Assembly (NCBI RefSeq): GCF_019703855.1
Contig: NZ_AP024086.1
Span: 1,198,501 to 1,262,500, forward strand
DNA length: 64,000 nt
Direction: 5' to 3'
From: Desulfomarina profundi
Lineage (GTDB): Bacteria; Desulfobacterota; Desulfobulbia; Desulfobulbales; Desulfocapsaceae
In this document: positions 44,943 through 53,839 of the stretch, piece after piece
Layout: each line of letters opens with the position of its first letter
Numbering within the stretch: the stretch's first letter is position 1
The notes under the pieces: model-generated
What the model was told of the DNA's origin: nothing
Database searches by the model: none
The model's input: only the letters and a program-made list of their open reading frames with translations
Position numbers and translations under genes: made by a program

Positions 44943-46566
44943 TTATTCGGCAGCGGGCGGCAAAATCCTCCGGATAATGACCGTTGATAAAACGGTACTG
45001 GGCCTCGCTGAAGGCTCCCGGTGACTGGGGCAGTCTTGGCAGGAAGCTGTAGAGCAGCGGCTGGTATAATTCTTTTGAGTCCTGATCACATCTCTTGGGA
45101 AATTCGATGGTGGTCACCATGCGCGCTCCCAGGGCCGCCAGAATCTTCTGGGCGGTGAGAATCCCGCTGTCCAGGGAGTTGCGGGTCGCCGTATCCGCTT
45201 CAAAGATATTTCCGGCCACCCGGCCGTTCCTGTCCGGCAGGGTCATAAGCTGCATCTCCCACTGGGATGTCTGGGCCTTGGGCACAAAGAGCATCACATT
45301 TTTATCCTGCCAGATAACCAGATCGGCCTCAAGATCAGGGCGATCATCCATTCGTTTATTACCGGCTATGGCCTTCTCATAATCCCTGAAAAATTCACTG
45401 CCGTACTCTTTTCTGTATTCCCTGATACAGTCTGCCACCAGGTCGCCGCAGCTATAACAGGAGAGTTCACCCACACTCTTTTCCGTGGACCCGGAGTAAG
45501 CGGGAACAGTGTCAGGAATCATGGCGTACTGCTGGTGTATCTGCTGGTGGGAGGCGTGCAGCCGATAGCCGCTCGGAGCGAAATCAAAACCGAAGTTCCA
45601 GCCCCACAAGGTGGAAACGCCAAGTGTGGGAAAGTCAGGATGATGGATGATCTCTTTTCTGAGTTCTTCAAGTTGTTCTTTATTCAATTTTCTCCGTGTG
45701 TTATGGGAGGCCAGGGCCAGGGCATGGGCGATTCGCACAAAGCTCCGCTGATAATAGAGATGGCGCAACCCTGTTATATCTTCACTTCCAAGGTCCCGGA
45801 TACAATATCGGATGGCATCATCGGCCATATTGGCAGCGTAATGGCCCCAGGGAATATAGGAGTTTCTCCGCAGATATTCAAAAACATGGCTTCCGGCCCC
45901 TGAACTGTCTTCCTTGCCTTTCGGCCATTCACCTACAATTTCACTGCCTCCCTGGGCACCGGGACGGATGACCATGACAATTTTATATTCATCGGGCAAA
46001 GCCGGGTTATTAGCCACAGCCTCAAAGAGATCATGGTTATGAATTACAGGCCGCGATATGTTTGCCGCTTCTTTCCGGTAACGCAGTCCCACGGGATTTT
46101 CACGTTCATCAACTATGATTTCGCAAGAAAGCCTCGCCAGCCGCACCAGATCTTTCGGATCCGTGGAGCAGGTGGCCAGGGCATAGAGCAGGGGGGCGGG
46201 AAGTTTTTCCAGGAGATCCGCTTTTGCGCCGGACGTTGCAACAAGATCGGTGAAGGAAACTTTTTCGGGTAGGTCGATTTTGATCCTGTCGAGGTTTTCT
46301 GCACTCCTGTCCGCCCATTCCTTGTCGATATAAGTTCGTCCCCGAAAGAAAAAGGCATTGGGAATCTCAAAGATCCAGTCGCTTTTCTCCACCTCAAAAT
46401 CATCATCCGGATAATTTTGCCCGTTATCAACGGGAAGGTTGTTTTCGTCCATGCCAAGGGTGGAAATTGCTGTTGTATCCCGCAGGTTTTTCACAAAAAA
46501 AGAAGGTTTATGGATACCGTAAACAAATTGCCCGGTCGGGGTGAACGCTGTCTGGATTCGTTTCAT
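44926..46566 (-). CDS. Conserved-looking protein of unknown function next to cas6
   Basis: 546 residues; I do not recognise the family with confidence. Features: a His/Gln cluster RLHASHQQIHQQYAMIPD (about residue 335-350) followed later by VMLFVPKAQTSQWEMQLM. Together these are faintly reminiscent of HIT-superfamily GalT/nucleotide phosphorylase proteins, which have an HxHxQ-like active site and two half-domains. A CYSCGD motif could bind metal. No signal peptide or membrane helix. It lies 70 bases downstream of cas6 on the same strand and may be co-transcribed with the adaptation genes, or be unrelated metabolism. The HIT link is weak. Confidence 0.6.
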   Translation of the reverse strand: MKRIQTAFTPTGQFVYGIHKPSFFVKNLRDTTAISTLGMDENNLPVDNGQNYPDDDFEVEKSDWIFEIPNAFFFRGRTYIDKEWADRSAENLDRIKIDLPEKVSFTDLVATSGAKADLLEKLPAPLLYALATCSTDPKDLVRLARLSCEIIVDERENPVGLRYRKEAANISRPVIHNHDLFEAVANNPALPDEYKIVMVIRPGAQGGSEIVGEWPKGKEDSSGAGSHVFEYLRRNSYIPWGHYAANMADDAIRYCIRDLGSEDITGLRHLYYQRSFVRIAHALALASHNTRRKLNKEQLEELRKEIIHHPDFPTLGVSTLWGWNFGFDFAPSGYRLHASHQQIHQQYAMIPDTVPAYSGSTEKSVGELSCYSCGDLVADCIREYRKEYGSEFFRDYEKAIAGNKRMDDRPDLEADLVIWQDKNVMLFVPKAQTSQWEMQLMTLPDRNGRVAGNIFEADTATRNSLDSGILTAQKILAALGARMVTTIEFPKRCDQDSKELYQPLLYSFLPRLPQSPGAFSEAQYRFINGHYPEDFAARCRIITSSL

Positions 46567-46636
46567 GGCAGTTTGGTATTATCTGTTGATTTTTCCGTAT
46601 TTCCCGAAGATTGCTCAATACAGCATCACGAAACCG

Positions 46637-47632
46637 TCACGGGTTTCGGGTGCAGTCAATCTGCATGTTTCCCAGTCCCCAGGACGTTCCCTTGCCGATT
46701 TGGATGATCTGCCCGCATTGCAGAAATACAAGCAGGGCCGGATGGACGGTATTATAAACAATTTTTCCGGTAATACCAGGCAGGTTTATCCACTTTTCCT
46801 GTCGATAGGAATAGCGGACTCCGGTGGCAGGGTGGAGATTATTTCCAACACAGGAAATTTTTTTCAGGTTTTTGAAGATATGGTTTTCAATCTTTCCCAT
46901 ATTGGTATCCTTTCCGTAGGCCCTTTTCAGGTCACGCAGTCTTCTGACCACTGTTTTCAGGAGGATTTCCGGCAAGACGGTGGGCAGGTTTTTTTTTCCT
47001 GCTTTCACCAGGCAGAGAGGACTGCGAAAAGAAAGTGTAACCCTGCGGCAGGCATCCGGATTTTTGCCATGAACATGTTCACAGGCGATCCACTCGGCCA
47101 GCGAATGGATATATGTTTCCCCTTGCGTGTTTGCACAGGAGCCGGGCGTGAGTGGTTGAAAATCGACAATTCCGGTAAGAAATGGTCGGTTCTCGCTGTG
47201 GATGGATAAAAGACTGCTGCCGGCCATATCCAGAAAAAAAGCGGCTTCCTTAAGCGCGGGGCCAAACAGGCAGAACTCAACTTGCAAAAGAGAATTATCA
47301 TCACTGTCTTCAACTGCTGAAAGCACAAAAGGCCGTGGCGGGGGATGGCCAATCCGCAATATGCCTTTCGCGTCGACCCTCGGGGGAGGAAGTGGGGGAT
47401 CAAAGAGCTGCGGATATGAGCAGGAATGGGACAGCAGGCATTCCGGACAGGAGCGCTCCCGAAAATTTTTGTAAACACAGCAGTTTTTCTTAATCAGAAA
47501 ACCAATACTGCCCCGCAGCCTCGCGCAGAAATCATTGTTGAACTCTATCCTGCTGTTTCGTTTGCAGATAAATCGGAATCGTCCCGTTTCAAGATTAAAC
47601 AGGGGGTTGGTTATGGAACTGGTGGTGTTCAT
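46637..47632 (-). CDS. cas6: CRISPR-associated endoribonuclease Cas6
   Basis: 331 residues. Processes pre-crRNA inside repeats. The C-terminal glycine-rich loop GKGTSWGLGNMQ is the RAMP/Cas6 RNA-binding signature. An internal cysteine group, CPECLLSHSCSYPQLF, is of the type found in the PF10040-like Cas6 group. Start overlaps the RT stop by 4 bases (ATGA). Both arrays share one repeat, so this enzyme probably serves both. Confidence 0.85.
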   Translation of the reverse strand: MNTTSSITNPLFNLETGRFRFICKRNSRIEFNNDFCARLRGSIGFLIKKNCCVYKNFRERSCPECLLSHSCSYPQLFDPPLPPPRVDAKGILRIGHPPPRPFVLSAVEDSDDNSLLQVEFCLFGPALKEAAFFLDMAGSSLLSIHSENRPFLTGIVDFQPLTPGSCANTQGETYIHSLAEWIACEHVHGKNPDACRRVTLSFRSPLCLVKAGKKNLPTVLPEILLKTVVRRLRDLKRAYGKDTNMGKIENHIFKNLKKISCVGNNLHPATGVRYSYRQEKWINLPGITGKIVYNTVHPALLVFLQCGQIIQIGKGTSWGLGNMQIDCTRNP

Positions 47633-48474
47633 ACGATTTTTTTTCTGAGTTTCGGAAGCTTTTTTCCTAAAAAGACAACACCCGGTCCTGCTTCTGCCAC
47701 TCTGGTTTTTTTCTTGTGCAATTTCAGGCCAAGTTGTTGCAATGCCTGGTCGGCGCAGCCAAGAGCGTTATGAGCCTCCTTCCCGTTGGGGGCGAAAATA
47801 AGAAAATCATCAGCATATCTGACAAAAGAGAGATTACGGCTGGCGAGGTGATTGTCAAAATTGGTCAAAAAGATATTGCAGAGTAGAGGGGAGAGGATAG
47901 CACCCTGGGGAATTCCTTTTCGTTTGCCGAAAAAACCTGTCCTGGGAGTACCAACCTTCAGCCAACGTTCGATTAGAGCTGTCAGTTCCGGGTCGGGAAT
48001 AAGCCGGCGGAGAATTTTCAGCAGTGGACGATGGGGAATAGTATCAAAAAATTGTTGTATATCACCATCAACAACCCATTTCCCGCCACAGAGTATATAT
48101 TCACGTACACGGGAGAGGGCCATATCAATGGTTCTGCCGGGTCTGTAACCAAAACTGTCATGGTGAAACGTCTTTTCGGCGATCGGTTCCAGAACTGTGA
48201 GTACGGCTCTCTGGGCGATTTTGTCACGAAGCGTCAGGGCGGATATTATCCGTTGTCTCCCGTCTCCTTTACTGACAGGAAATAATCTCACGGATCCGGG
48301 CTGGTAAGTACCATCTGCCAGTTCTTTTGACATTTGCAGCATATGATAGACGAGATCATTGCGCATTTCCACGGCTGGAACTGATTCATCCCACATGGTT
48401 TTATCATTTTTATGCCGTTTCCATGCGTGGTTGAGAACCTGAGGAGAGGCGGCATCTTTCAGCAGCTTTCCCAT
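47629..48474 (-). CDS. Stand-alone CRISPR-associated reverse transcriptase
   Basis: 281 residues, group II intron-like RT: KGDGRQRIISALTLRDKIAQRAV, DSFGYRPGRTIDMAL, VVDGDIQQFFDTIPH (motif A Asp), GIPQGAILSPLLCNIFL (motif B) and FVRYADDFLIF (motif C YADD, both catalytic Asp). It ends soon after the palm and has no maturase-X or endonuclease domain. It is sandwiched between cas1 (16-base overlap) and cas6 (4-base overlap), so it belongs to the adaptation module. Related RT-Cas1 proteins acquire spacers from RNA. Here the RT is not fused. Confidence 0.93.
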   Translation of the reverse strand: MGKLLKDAASPQVLNHAWKRHKNDKTMWDESVPAVEMRNDLVYHMLQMSKELADGTYQPGSVRLFPVSKGDGRQRIISALTLRDKIAQRAVLTVLEPIAEKTFHHDSFGYRPGRTIDMALSRVREYILCGGKWVVDGDIQQFFDTIPHRPLLKILRRLIPDPELTALIERWLKVGTPRTGFFGKRKGIPQGAILSPLLCNIFLTNFDNHLASRNLSFVRYADDFLIFAPNGKEAHNALGCADQALQQLGLKLHKKKTRVAEAGPGVVFLGKKLPKLRKKIV

Positions 48475-49535
48475 GTATCACCTTCAGAAGTCTGGTATTG
48501 GGGAAGAATACCGGTTACATCGCGGACAATTGCATGTATTGCGCTGCGCAGTGTAATATCTGTTTTATCGGCCGGGGCCGGTTCAGAGAGAAATTCTTCG
48601 AAATCCAGATGCCATGCCGGCCAGTTCAACCGTCTTTCGCTCCATCGGCTGTAATATATAGCGCGGCCGTTTTTATTCAATCTGCTTCCGTTGCTTTTGG
48701 AGGAGGTGAAGTGTTCAGGCGTGAGATCGCGATGGATCAGTTCAAGGACGAAACCGTCAACTGCCGGTCGACATGGTTCAAGGATATCGAGCAGGAGTGA
48801 TTCTCGTCCGGCTCTCGGCAGATGCATAAAGCCGACACAGGGGTCAAGCCCACGCAGTTGCACAACCTGGCGCACCTCGGATAACGCCATGGTATAACTC
48901 AGGGACAGAAGGCCATTGACCGGATCGCGGGGCGGTCGTCTGTTGCGCCCGGTAAAATGCCATTTTGGGGGAAGGATTTCGCTCAGAAAGGAAAACCAGG
49001 CGGTAGCGCCCGTTCCCTCATGCCCCCTGATGGATTCGATGCTTTCCGCCTCTTCCACAGCCAGACGACACCGGCGGAGAATCTCGCCCGTTGCGGCTGC
49101 TTTTTCCACGATTTCTTCGGCAAAAAGAGAGCAAAGGGTTTCATCCTGGTCATCGCGACAGAGCAGCTCCAGAAGCTTTTCCTGCACAGCCAGTTTTCTG
49201 TCAATGAGAAAACGGGCAATTTCAGTGGAAACAGTTGGGGAAGCAGCACCCTTGTGCTGGGCCAGACGAACCATAACAGAGGTGGAGAGACCGCTGCCGA
49301 GCCAGGCGGGGCCACCCTTGCCTCTGCCAGGGAAAAGGATGGCGGGAACACCGCAGTCTGCCAGTTTGCGCCAGACATCACAGGAGACCATAGGGCTGCC
49401 ATATACTACCACCCGGCCTACCATATTGATCGGTACCCGCTCCGGTTTACGGCCGGGACGATCAATTCTCAGTACTTGCCCCTCACTCTTCACCACGATA
49501 TCCCGATGATCAAGGAGTACCACAATCTCTCCCAT
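48459..49535 (-). CDS. cas1: CRISPR integrase Cas1
   Basis: 358 residues from ATG 49535 (MGEIVVLLDHRD), which has GAAGGAG upstream; an upstream ATG at 49562 adds nine unlikely residues. The catalytic metal ligands lie in RGHEGTGATAWF (Glu), CVGFMHLPRAGRESLLLDILEP (His, Asp). With Cas2 it inserts new spacers at the leader end. 132 bases separate it from array 1. Overlaps the RT gene at its 3' end. Confidence 0.96.
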   Translation of the reverse strand: MGEIVVLLDHRDIVVKSEGQVLRIDRPGRKPERVPINMVGRVVVYGSPMVSCDVWRKLADCGVPAILFPGRGKGGPAWLGSGLSTSVMVRLAQHKGAASPTVSTEIARFLIDRKLAVQEKLLELLCRDDQDETLCSLFAEEIVEKAAATGEILRRCRLAVEEAESIESIRGHEGTGATAWFSFLSEILPPKWHFTGRNRRPPRDPVNGLLSLSYTMALSEVRQVVQLRGLDPCVGFMHLPRAGRESLLLDILEPCRPAVDGFVLELIHRDLTPEHFTSSKSNGSRLNKNGRAIYYSRWSERRLNWPAWHLDFEEFLSEPAPADKTDITLRSAIHAIVRDVTGILPQYQTSEGDTWESC

Positions 49536-49667
49536 AGCCGTTTCTCCTTCCCTGCCCAGCATTCAAGGTTGCAGCTGCATTCTTATTGCCTGACTAAGGA
49601 TAGAGCGACGATGGTCGTCCGTCAAGAGGGAAAATGATATGGGTGGAAAGATTCACTGGAATGAATA

Positions 49668-50710
49668 AAAGCAATCCTCTTCCTTAGCGAGGATACTCTG
49701 CAACACTGAAAGAGTTAGGAATGGTTTAACAGATGCATGTCTCAATCCTCTTCCTTAGCGAGGATACTCTGCAACCGAATATGTTGGATTTGTCGCAAAG
49801 ACTGGACCGTCTCAATCCTCTTCCTTAGCGAGGATACTCTGCAACAAGAAAAGCTTTGGACTCCAGCACAATTCTTTGTCTCAATCCTCTTCCTTAGCGA
49901 GGATACTCTGCAACAACTACGGAGATGCTCTTGGTACCTTCATTATAGGAGGTCTCAATCCTCTTCCTTAGCGAGGATACTCTGCAACTTACCGGCCCTG
50001 CCGGATCAGGAAAAACTACAATGGTCTCAATCCTCTTCCTTAGCGAGGATACTCTGCAACACTCTTATCATAAAGAATGGAGATTACAAAATAGGTGTCT
50101 CAATCCTCTTCCTTAGCGAGGATACTCTGCAACAAGCACTGTTCTTGCAGCTTGAGGAGAGTTGTTCTTTGTCTCAATCCTCTTCCTTAGCGAGGATACT
50201 CTGCAACTTTAATAATATCCAGTCATTGAGCGCAATGTGGTCAGTCTCAATCCTCTTCCTTAGCGAGGATACTCTGCAACTTTTTGTTGTGAATCAACCC
50301 CTCTTGGCTGTGGATGTCTCAATCCTCTTCCTTAGCGAGGATACTCTGCAACTAATGAGCTGAGGTCAACCGGCATACGTCGGTTATGTCTCAATCCTCT
50401 TCCTTAGCGAGGATACTCTGCAACAGGTAGTGGCAGAGTGTATAGATCCAAATATGAGTGTCTCAATCCTCTTCCTTAGCGAGGATACTCTGCAACAAAA
50501 CCCAACTGGTTGTATACGGCAAACAGGAATGCGTCTCAATCCTCTTCCTTAGCGAGGATACTCTGCAACAGAGACCCTTATTTATTCCGTGAAATTATTG
50601 CGGTCTCAATCCTCTTCCTTAGCGAGGATACTCTGCAACGGTTGAACATTCTGGTGGTCGAATTGAAATTCGGGTCTCAATCCTCTTCCTTAGCGAGGAT
50701 ACTCTGCAAC
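49668..50710 (-). CRISPR. CRISPR array 1: 15 repeats of 37 bases, 14 spacers
   Basis: Repeats start at 49668 (first four bases degenerate), 49739, 49809, 49878, 49952, 50024, 50097, 50171, 50244, 50316, 50388, 50460, 50533, 50603 and 50674; all but the first are identical. Spacers are 32-37 bases. As read on the plus strand the repeat begins GTCTCAATCC and ends ATACTCTGCAAC, with an ATCCTC/GAGGAT hairpin. On the minus strand it starts GTTGCAGAG and ends ATTGAGAC, a good match to the 8-base 5' handle (ATTGAAAC type) of type III crRNAs. The leader-like sequence at the right end and the degenerate repeat at the left end agree: transcription is leftward. Confidence 0.98.
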
Positions 50711-50940
50711 TGCAGCCGGTTCCAATTCCGTTGCAAAATCAGTATAATATACTGTGTTCTTTTTGACACTATTTTTCAGCAATTTTTTAACCAGATAAAC
50801 GAACACTTTATTTGAAATTCCGCTAAATCGGAACGTTATAAATAAAAGTGAAATTACAATATGTTAAAGAGTTTTCGATGTAAAATAAAGGGCAAGTTAT
50901 GTGTATACGTTCATAAGGGCTGAAAAAATAACCTGATCAT
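50711..50940 (-). promoter_or_regulatory. Leader of CRISPR array 1
   Basis: The first 67 bases next to the array match the flank of array 2 at all but about five positions. A 15-base palindrome CAGTATAATATACTG (50740-50754) begins 30 bases from the repeat. On the minus strand GTGTCA (plus 50764-50769), 17 bases, TATACT (plus 50741-50746) form a promoter that would start about 20 bases ahead of the first repeat. Confidence 0.8.
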
Positions 50941-50986
50941 TTGTAAAATCATGGGGTTGACTGGTTTTCACCTTACAGGAGAACGT

Positions 50987-51364
50987 TTATTTTTTAAAAG
51001 TAAACCAGGCAAGAACTTTCTCTTTCCAGTTTTTACTGGCTGCCTGAGGTTTTCCGCCAACCTTTTTATGTCCTTTCCGGCCTTTACCCGGCAGGATCAG
51101 GGCTTCGGACGATCTCCCGGTGCCGCAGCTCCAGACATCGCCAGGTCTGGTGATGGGGTAAGCTCTGATATCATCCTTTTTCGCCAGAATCAGAACCTCG
51201 AGCCGTGAAAGCAGTTTATTCAGATCATCTTCACTGCCCTGGACAAAAAAAACTGAACCCTGGACGTTGATGCCCTCTTTTTTTAAAAGCCGGTAAACCC
51301 TGCCCAGTCTTTTCGGGTCGGCGATATCATAGGCCAGCAGGTACCAGCCGGATCGAGGTCTCAT
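50987..51364 (-). CDS. cas2: Cas2 protein with long basic tail
   Basis: 125 residues from ATG 51364, preceded by GGAGGAA. Ferredoxin-like Cas2 core WYLLAYDIADPKRLGRVYRLLKKEGINVQGSVF, with the conserved Asp13, followed by ...DDIRAYPI. The C-terminal 35-40 residues are a basic Gly/Lys-rich extension. Thirteen bases downstream of a second cas2 gene and upstream (in transcription) of array 1's leader. Confidence 0.92.
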   Translation of the reverse strand: MRPRSGWYLLAYDIADPKRLGRVYRLLKKEGINVQGSVFFVQGSEDDLNKLLSRLEVLILAKKDDIRAYPITRPGDVWSCGTGRSSEALILPGKGRKGHKKVGGKPQAASKNWKEKVLAWFTFKK

Positions 51365-51377
51365 TTCCTCCCCCTGT

Positions 51378-51665
51378 CTAACTGAATGGCCTGAACTTAC
51401 CACGCAGGTTTGATTTTCGGCCAATTCCCCGGCCGAGAATTTTGCGCCCGGGTTCAACCCAGGCCATCAGCAGATGATCGGTGGCAAGATCCATCACCTG
51501 CCCAAGTTGCATAAAAAGCTCCTCCGCCTCTGCCAGGGTCAACTGACATTCAAATACCGACTTCTGTCCACCCAGCCGCCATTCTTTCAAAATCTTCCGG
51601 ACCCTGTAACGCCGCTTGTTCTTACTGATATCGTAGGCGATTATTATTGGTTTTCTTTTTTGCAT
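51378..51665 (-). CDS. cas2: Second Cas2 protein
   Basis: 95 residues from ATG 51665 (MQKRKPIIIAYDIS), with GAGGA upstream. The Cas2 core IIIAYDISKNKRRYRVRKILKEWRLGGQKSVFEC includes the conserved Asp (D12) and the F-E-C strand. Its start lies 44 bases inside the end of the RAMP gene 51622-53838. Clearly different from the neighbouring Cas2, so the pair may form a heterodimer in the Cas1-Cas2 complex or serve distinct roles. Confidence 0.9.
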   Translation of the reverse strand: MQKRKPIIIAYDISKNKRRYRVRKILKEWRLGGQKSVFECQLTLAEAEELFMQLGQVMDLATDHLLMAWVEPGRKILGRGIGRKSNLRGKFRPFS

Positions 51666-53838
51666 GGGGGAATCCTCTGAAGTTGGGAAGAGGAGGTTCA
51701 TTCGTGGAACTGTTACTCTTATATTTATCTAATGGGATTAACCCTTGTTTATCCTCTTGATTCTTGAGGCGATCATTTTTTGAAAACCATTTGTAAGTTT
51801 CCTCTTTTTGATTCCCAGGGCCGTATTTAATGTTAGAACAGGGATTGCAGCCTATAAGCTCCAAGGCATCTTTCTGTATTGTGGTTGAGCAATTTTCCCC
51901 TGCGAAAAATGATTTCCGTATATTAAGATACTCTTCTAAATTTTTTGGACAATCATTAGAATAAATATGGGAAAAGCGATTCGCATTAAGGCCCTTTGAG
52001 CTATATCGATGTTGTCTGTTTAATAACTCTACTTTGTTTATCCGTATGGAAACAGAGCCAAAACCTAGGGGTTTGCCCATTCCAATTTTATGTTGAAATT
52101 TCTTATTGGGTGAAAGGGAATAAATAAGGAGTCCAAGTTCTCCGTCAGTAAGATTGTTGAACCTGACTTTAAATTGAAATTTACAGCGGGGGTTGATAGG
52201 TGTGACTTTGCTTTTGAGCTTTTTATTGTTGTCTGAAGCATTTTTGGGTACAAAGCCTTTATGGTGGAGATACTGTTTTCTCCCCAGGGGAATGTACCCC
52301 TGACGAAGTGTCGAATCAATTTTCAGCTCATTTTTACTGATATAGCATGTATTGTTAGCGAAACCTTCTATATTATTGGGGAGGTTTGTTTTTCGAAAGT
52401 AAACTGAAGGAGATGGTGGTTTGGGGGAGGCTAAAATATTAAGTGTTAATTGCGTTCGACTGTTTAAATAATAACCCTGATCAGGAGAGTCATATGCTCT
52501 TGCATCTGAAAATTTAACTCTGCCAAGAAGTGATCGCATCTTACTTGGGGTTTGATTCCCGTCTGGTTCCTCAACAAAGCCAAAAAGTAATTCTGCAGGG
52601 CTGAGTTTATTTCGCTTTGGATTTATTGGTAGCAGTTCGCTGTCAATCTGGGAAAAAAAATCATGGGTTGAAGCAGGGTGTTGGGTATCTTCATTGTCAA
52701 TTTCTTTACGCCAGATTTGAGAAATAGAAATTTCAGCCACTTTTCCCCCAGACTTATCAGGTTCAAAAAAGACAATATCTCTTTCTTGAATGGAATATTT
52801 TGGTTGGCGATCAATAAAATCATTGCTGCCTTTTAAGGTGAATGGAAGCATATCATGCTCTTCACCATTTTTCGTTTTTCTTCTCTTGTTTTCTGTATCT
52901 CTTTCTTTGGCAAGACGTGTAAATTTCGCGATGGCTTCGGGCATTATTTCGTATGTTTGTTCACTTTCTATCCCTTCAGGGAATGGTAAGGCCAGTTCGT
53001 ATTTTTTATTTCCAGGGATTTCATTTTGTCGGGATTCAGAATAAAAAGTACGTAAAATAACTCTTTCTCTCCCTTCTATTTTGCAATTTATAGGTGGTGT
53101 TGAAGTATCTATAGCGCAACCAAGAAGGTAAGGACCAACCTCTTTGCCTTTTGCTACACGAGTAATAACACCTTTATCATATGAATATTTTCCGATGGGT
53201 GTGAGCCAGTGAAATTGCTGGTTTTTAAGGGAATATGATTTTGGTGTATTTTTTAAATTTTCCCTGTTGTAACAATATGTTTTTAATCGAGGTGGTGTAT
53301 GTGAAAACATCTTTTTGTAATTTTCAGGAATTTGGAAATATTTAGGATTTTGTTCTGATTTTTTCAGTGTTGGTAATGCCAGGGGAAGAAGGCGCAATTG
53401 TCCATTTTCTTTTACGATCAGGCCGACCGCAGAAAGAGCTTCATGAGTTGTTGCCCTTCTTGTATATGTTTTGTTTTCCAAAACACGCAGGGCTGAATTG
53501 CTTGCTGCTTCGGCAAGGGATGAAATACATCCTTTAAGAGTTGATGCGGGGATAGCGGGTTTGTTTTTGATCTCAAAAGGATGGATGATGGTAGGGCCGG
53601 TAGCGGTAGGCTCATGCCGGCCGCCAATTATTATTGCGTTTTCGGTTTCTAGAATACAGGTTAAAGTTCCGGAGTGTGTATTTGAATGATAGCGATCATG
53701 ACAGGCTGTACCTAGATTGGCAAAATTGAGTTTCTTTTTATTCAGAATATCGTTGACAGCAATTCCATCTGGTTGAAGTGATTGTTTTTTGTTGGTTTTA
53801 GTGACCGGAACAAAATGATATGGATAATGGAAAGTCAT
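51622..53838 (-). CDS. Large RAMP-superfamily type III protein (TIGR03986-like)
   Basis: 738 residues. The N-terminal part has HSGTLTCILETENAIIIGGRHEP, PFEIKNKPAIPASTLKGCISSLAEAASN, a RAMP start with the conserved P-x-S-xx-KG loop. The C-terminal part has FKVRFNNLTDGELGLLIYSL and HKIGMGKPLGFGSVSIRI, a RAMP glycine-rich loop. A roughly 400-residue insertion separates them, as in the TIGR03986 group of CRISPR RAMP proteins. A C-terminal CNPC pair could bind zinc. Backbone or capping subunit of the effector complex. Last gene of the effector set before cas2. Confidence 0.8.
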   Translation of the reverse strand: MTFHYPYHFVPVTKTNKKQSLQPDGIAVNDILNKKKLNFANLGTACHDRYHSNTHSGTLTCILETENAIIIGGRHEPTATGPTIIHPFEIKNKPAIPASTLKGCISSLAEAASNSALRVLENKTYTRRATTHEALSAVGLIVKENGQLRLLPLALPTLKKSEQNPKYFQIPENYKKMFSHTPPRLKTYCYNRENLKNTPKSYSLKNQQFHWLTPIGKYSYDKGVITRVAKGKEVGPYLLGCAIDTSTPPINCKIEGRERVILRTFYSESRQNEIPGNKKYELALPFPEGIESEQTYEIMPEAIAKFTRLAKERDTENKRRKTKNGEEHDMLPFTLKGSNDFIDRQPKYSIQERDIVFFEPDKSGGKVAEISISQIWRKEIDNEDTQHPASTHDFFSQIDSELLPINPKRNKLSPAELLFGFVEEPDGNQTPSKMRSLLGRVKFSDARAYDSPDQGYYLNSRTQLTLNILASPKPPSPSVYFRKTNLPNNIEGFANNTCYISKNELKIDSTLRQGYIPLGRKQYLHHKGFVPKNASDNNKKLKSKVTPINPRCKFQFKVRFNNLTDGELGLLIYSLSPNKKFQHKIGMGKPLGFGSVSIRINKVELLNRQHRYSSKGLNANRFSHIYSNDCPKNLEEYLNIRKSFFAGENCSTTIQKDALELIGCNPCSNIKYGPGNQKEETYKWFSKNDRLKNQEDKQGLIPLDKYKSNSSTNEPPLPNFRGFPHAKKKTNNNRLRYQ

Positions 53839-53839
53839 A

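Noticed and set aside
47629-48474. Group II intron or retron origin of the reverse transcriptase
   Set aside because: No intron RNA ends or maturase/endonuclease domains, no msr/msd-like repeats nearby, and the gene overlaps cas1 and cas6 in one operon.
49737-50815. Long plus-strand reading frames through CRISPR array 1
   Set aside because: They repeat the same short peptide at every 37-base repeat and are produced by the array itself; no ribosome site or family match.
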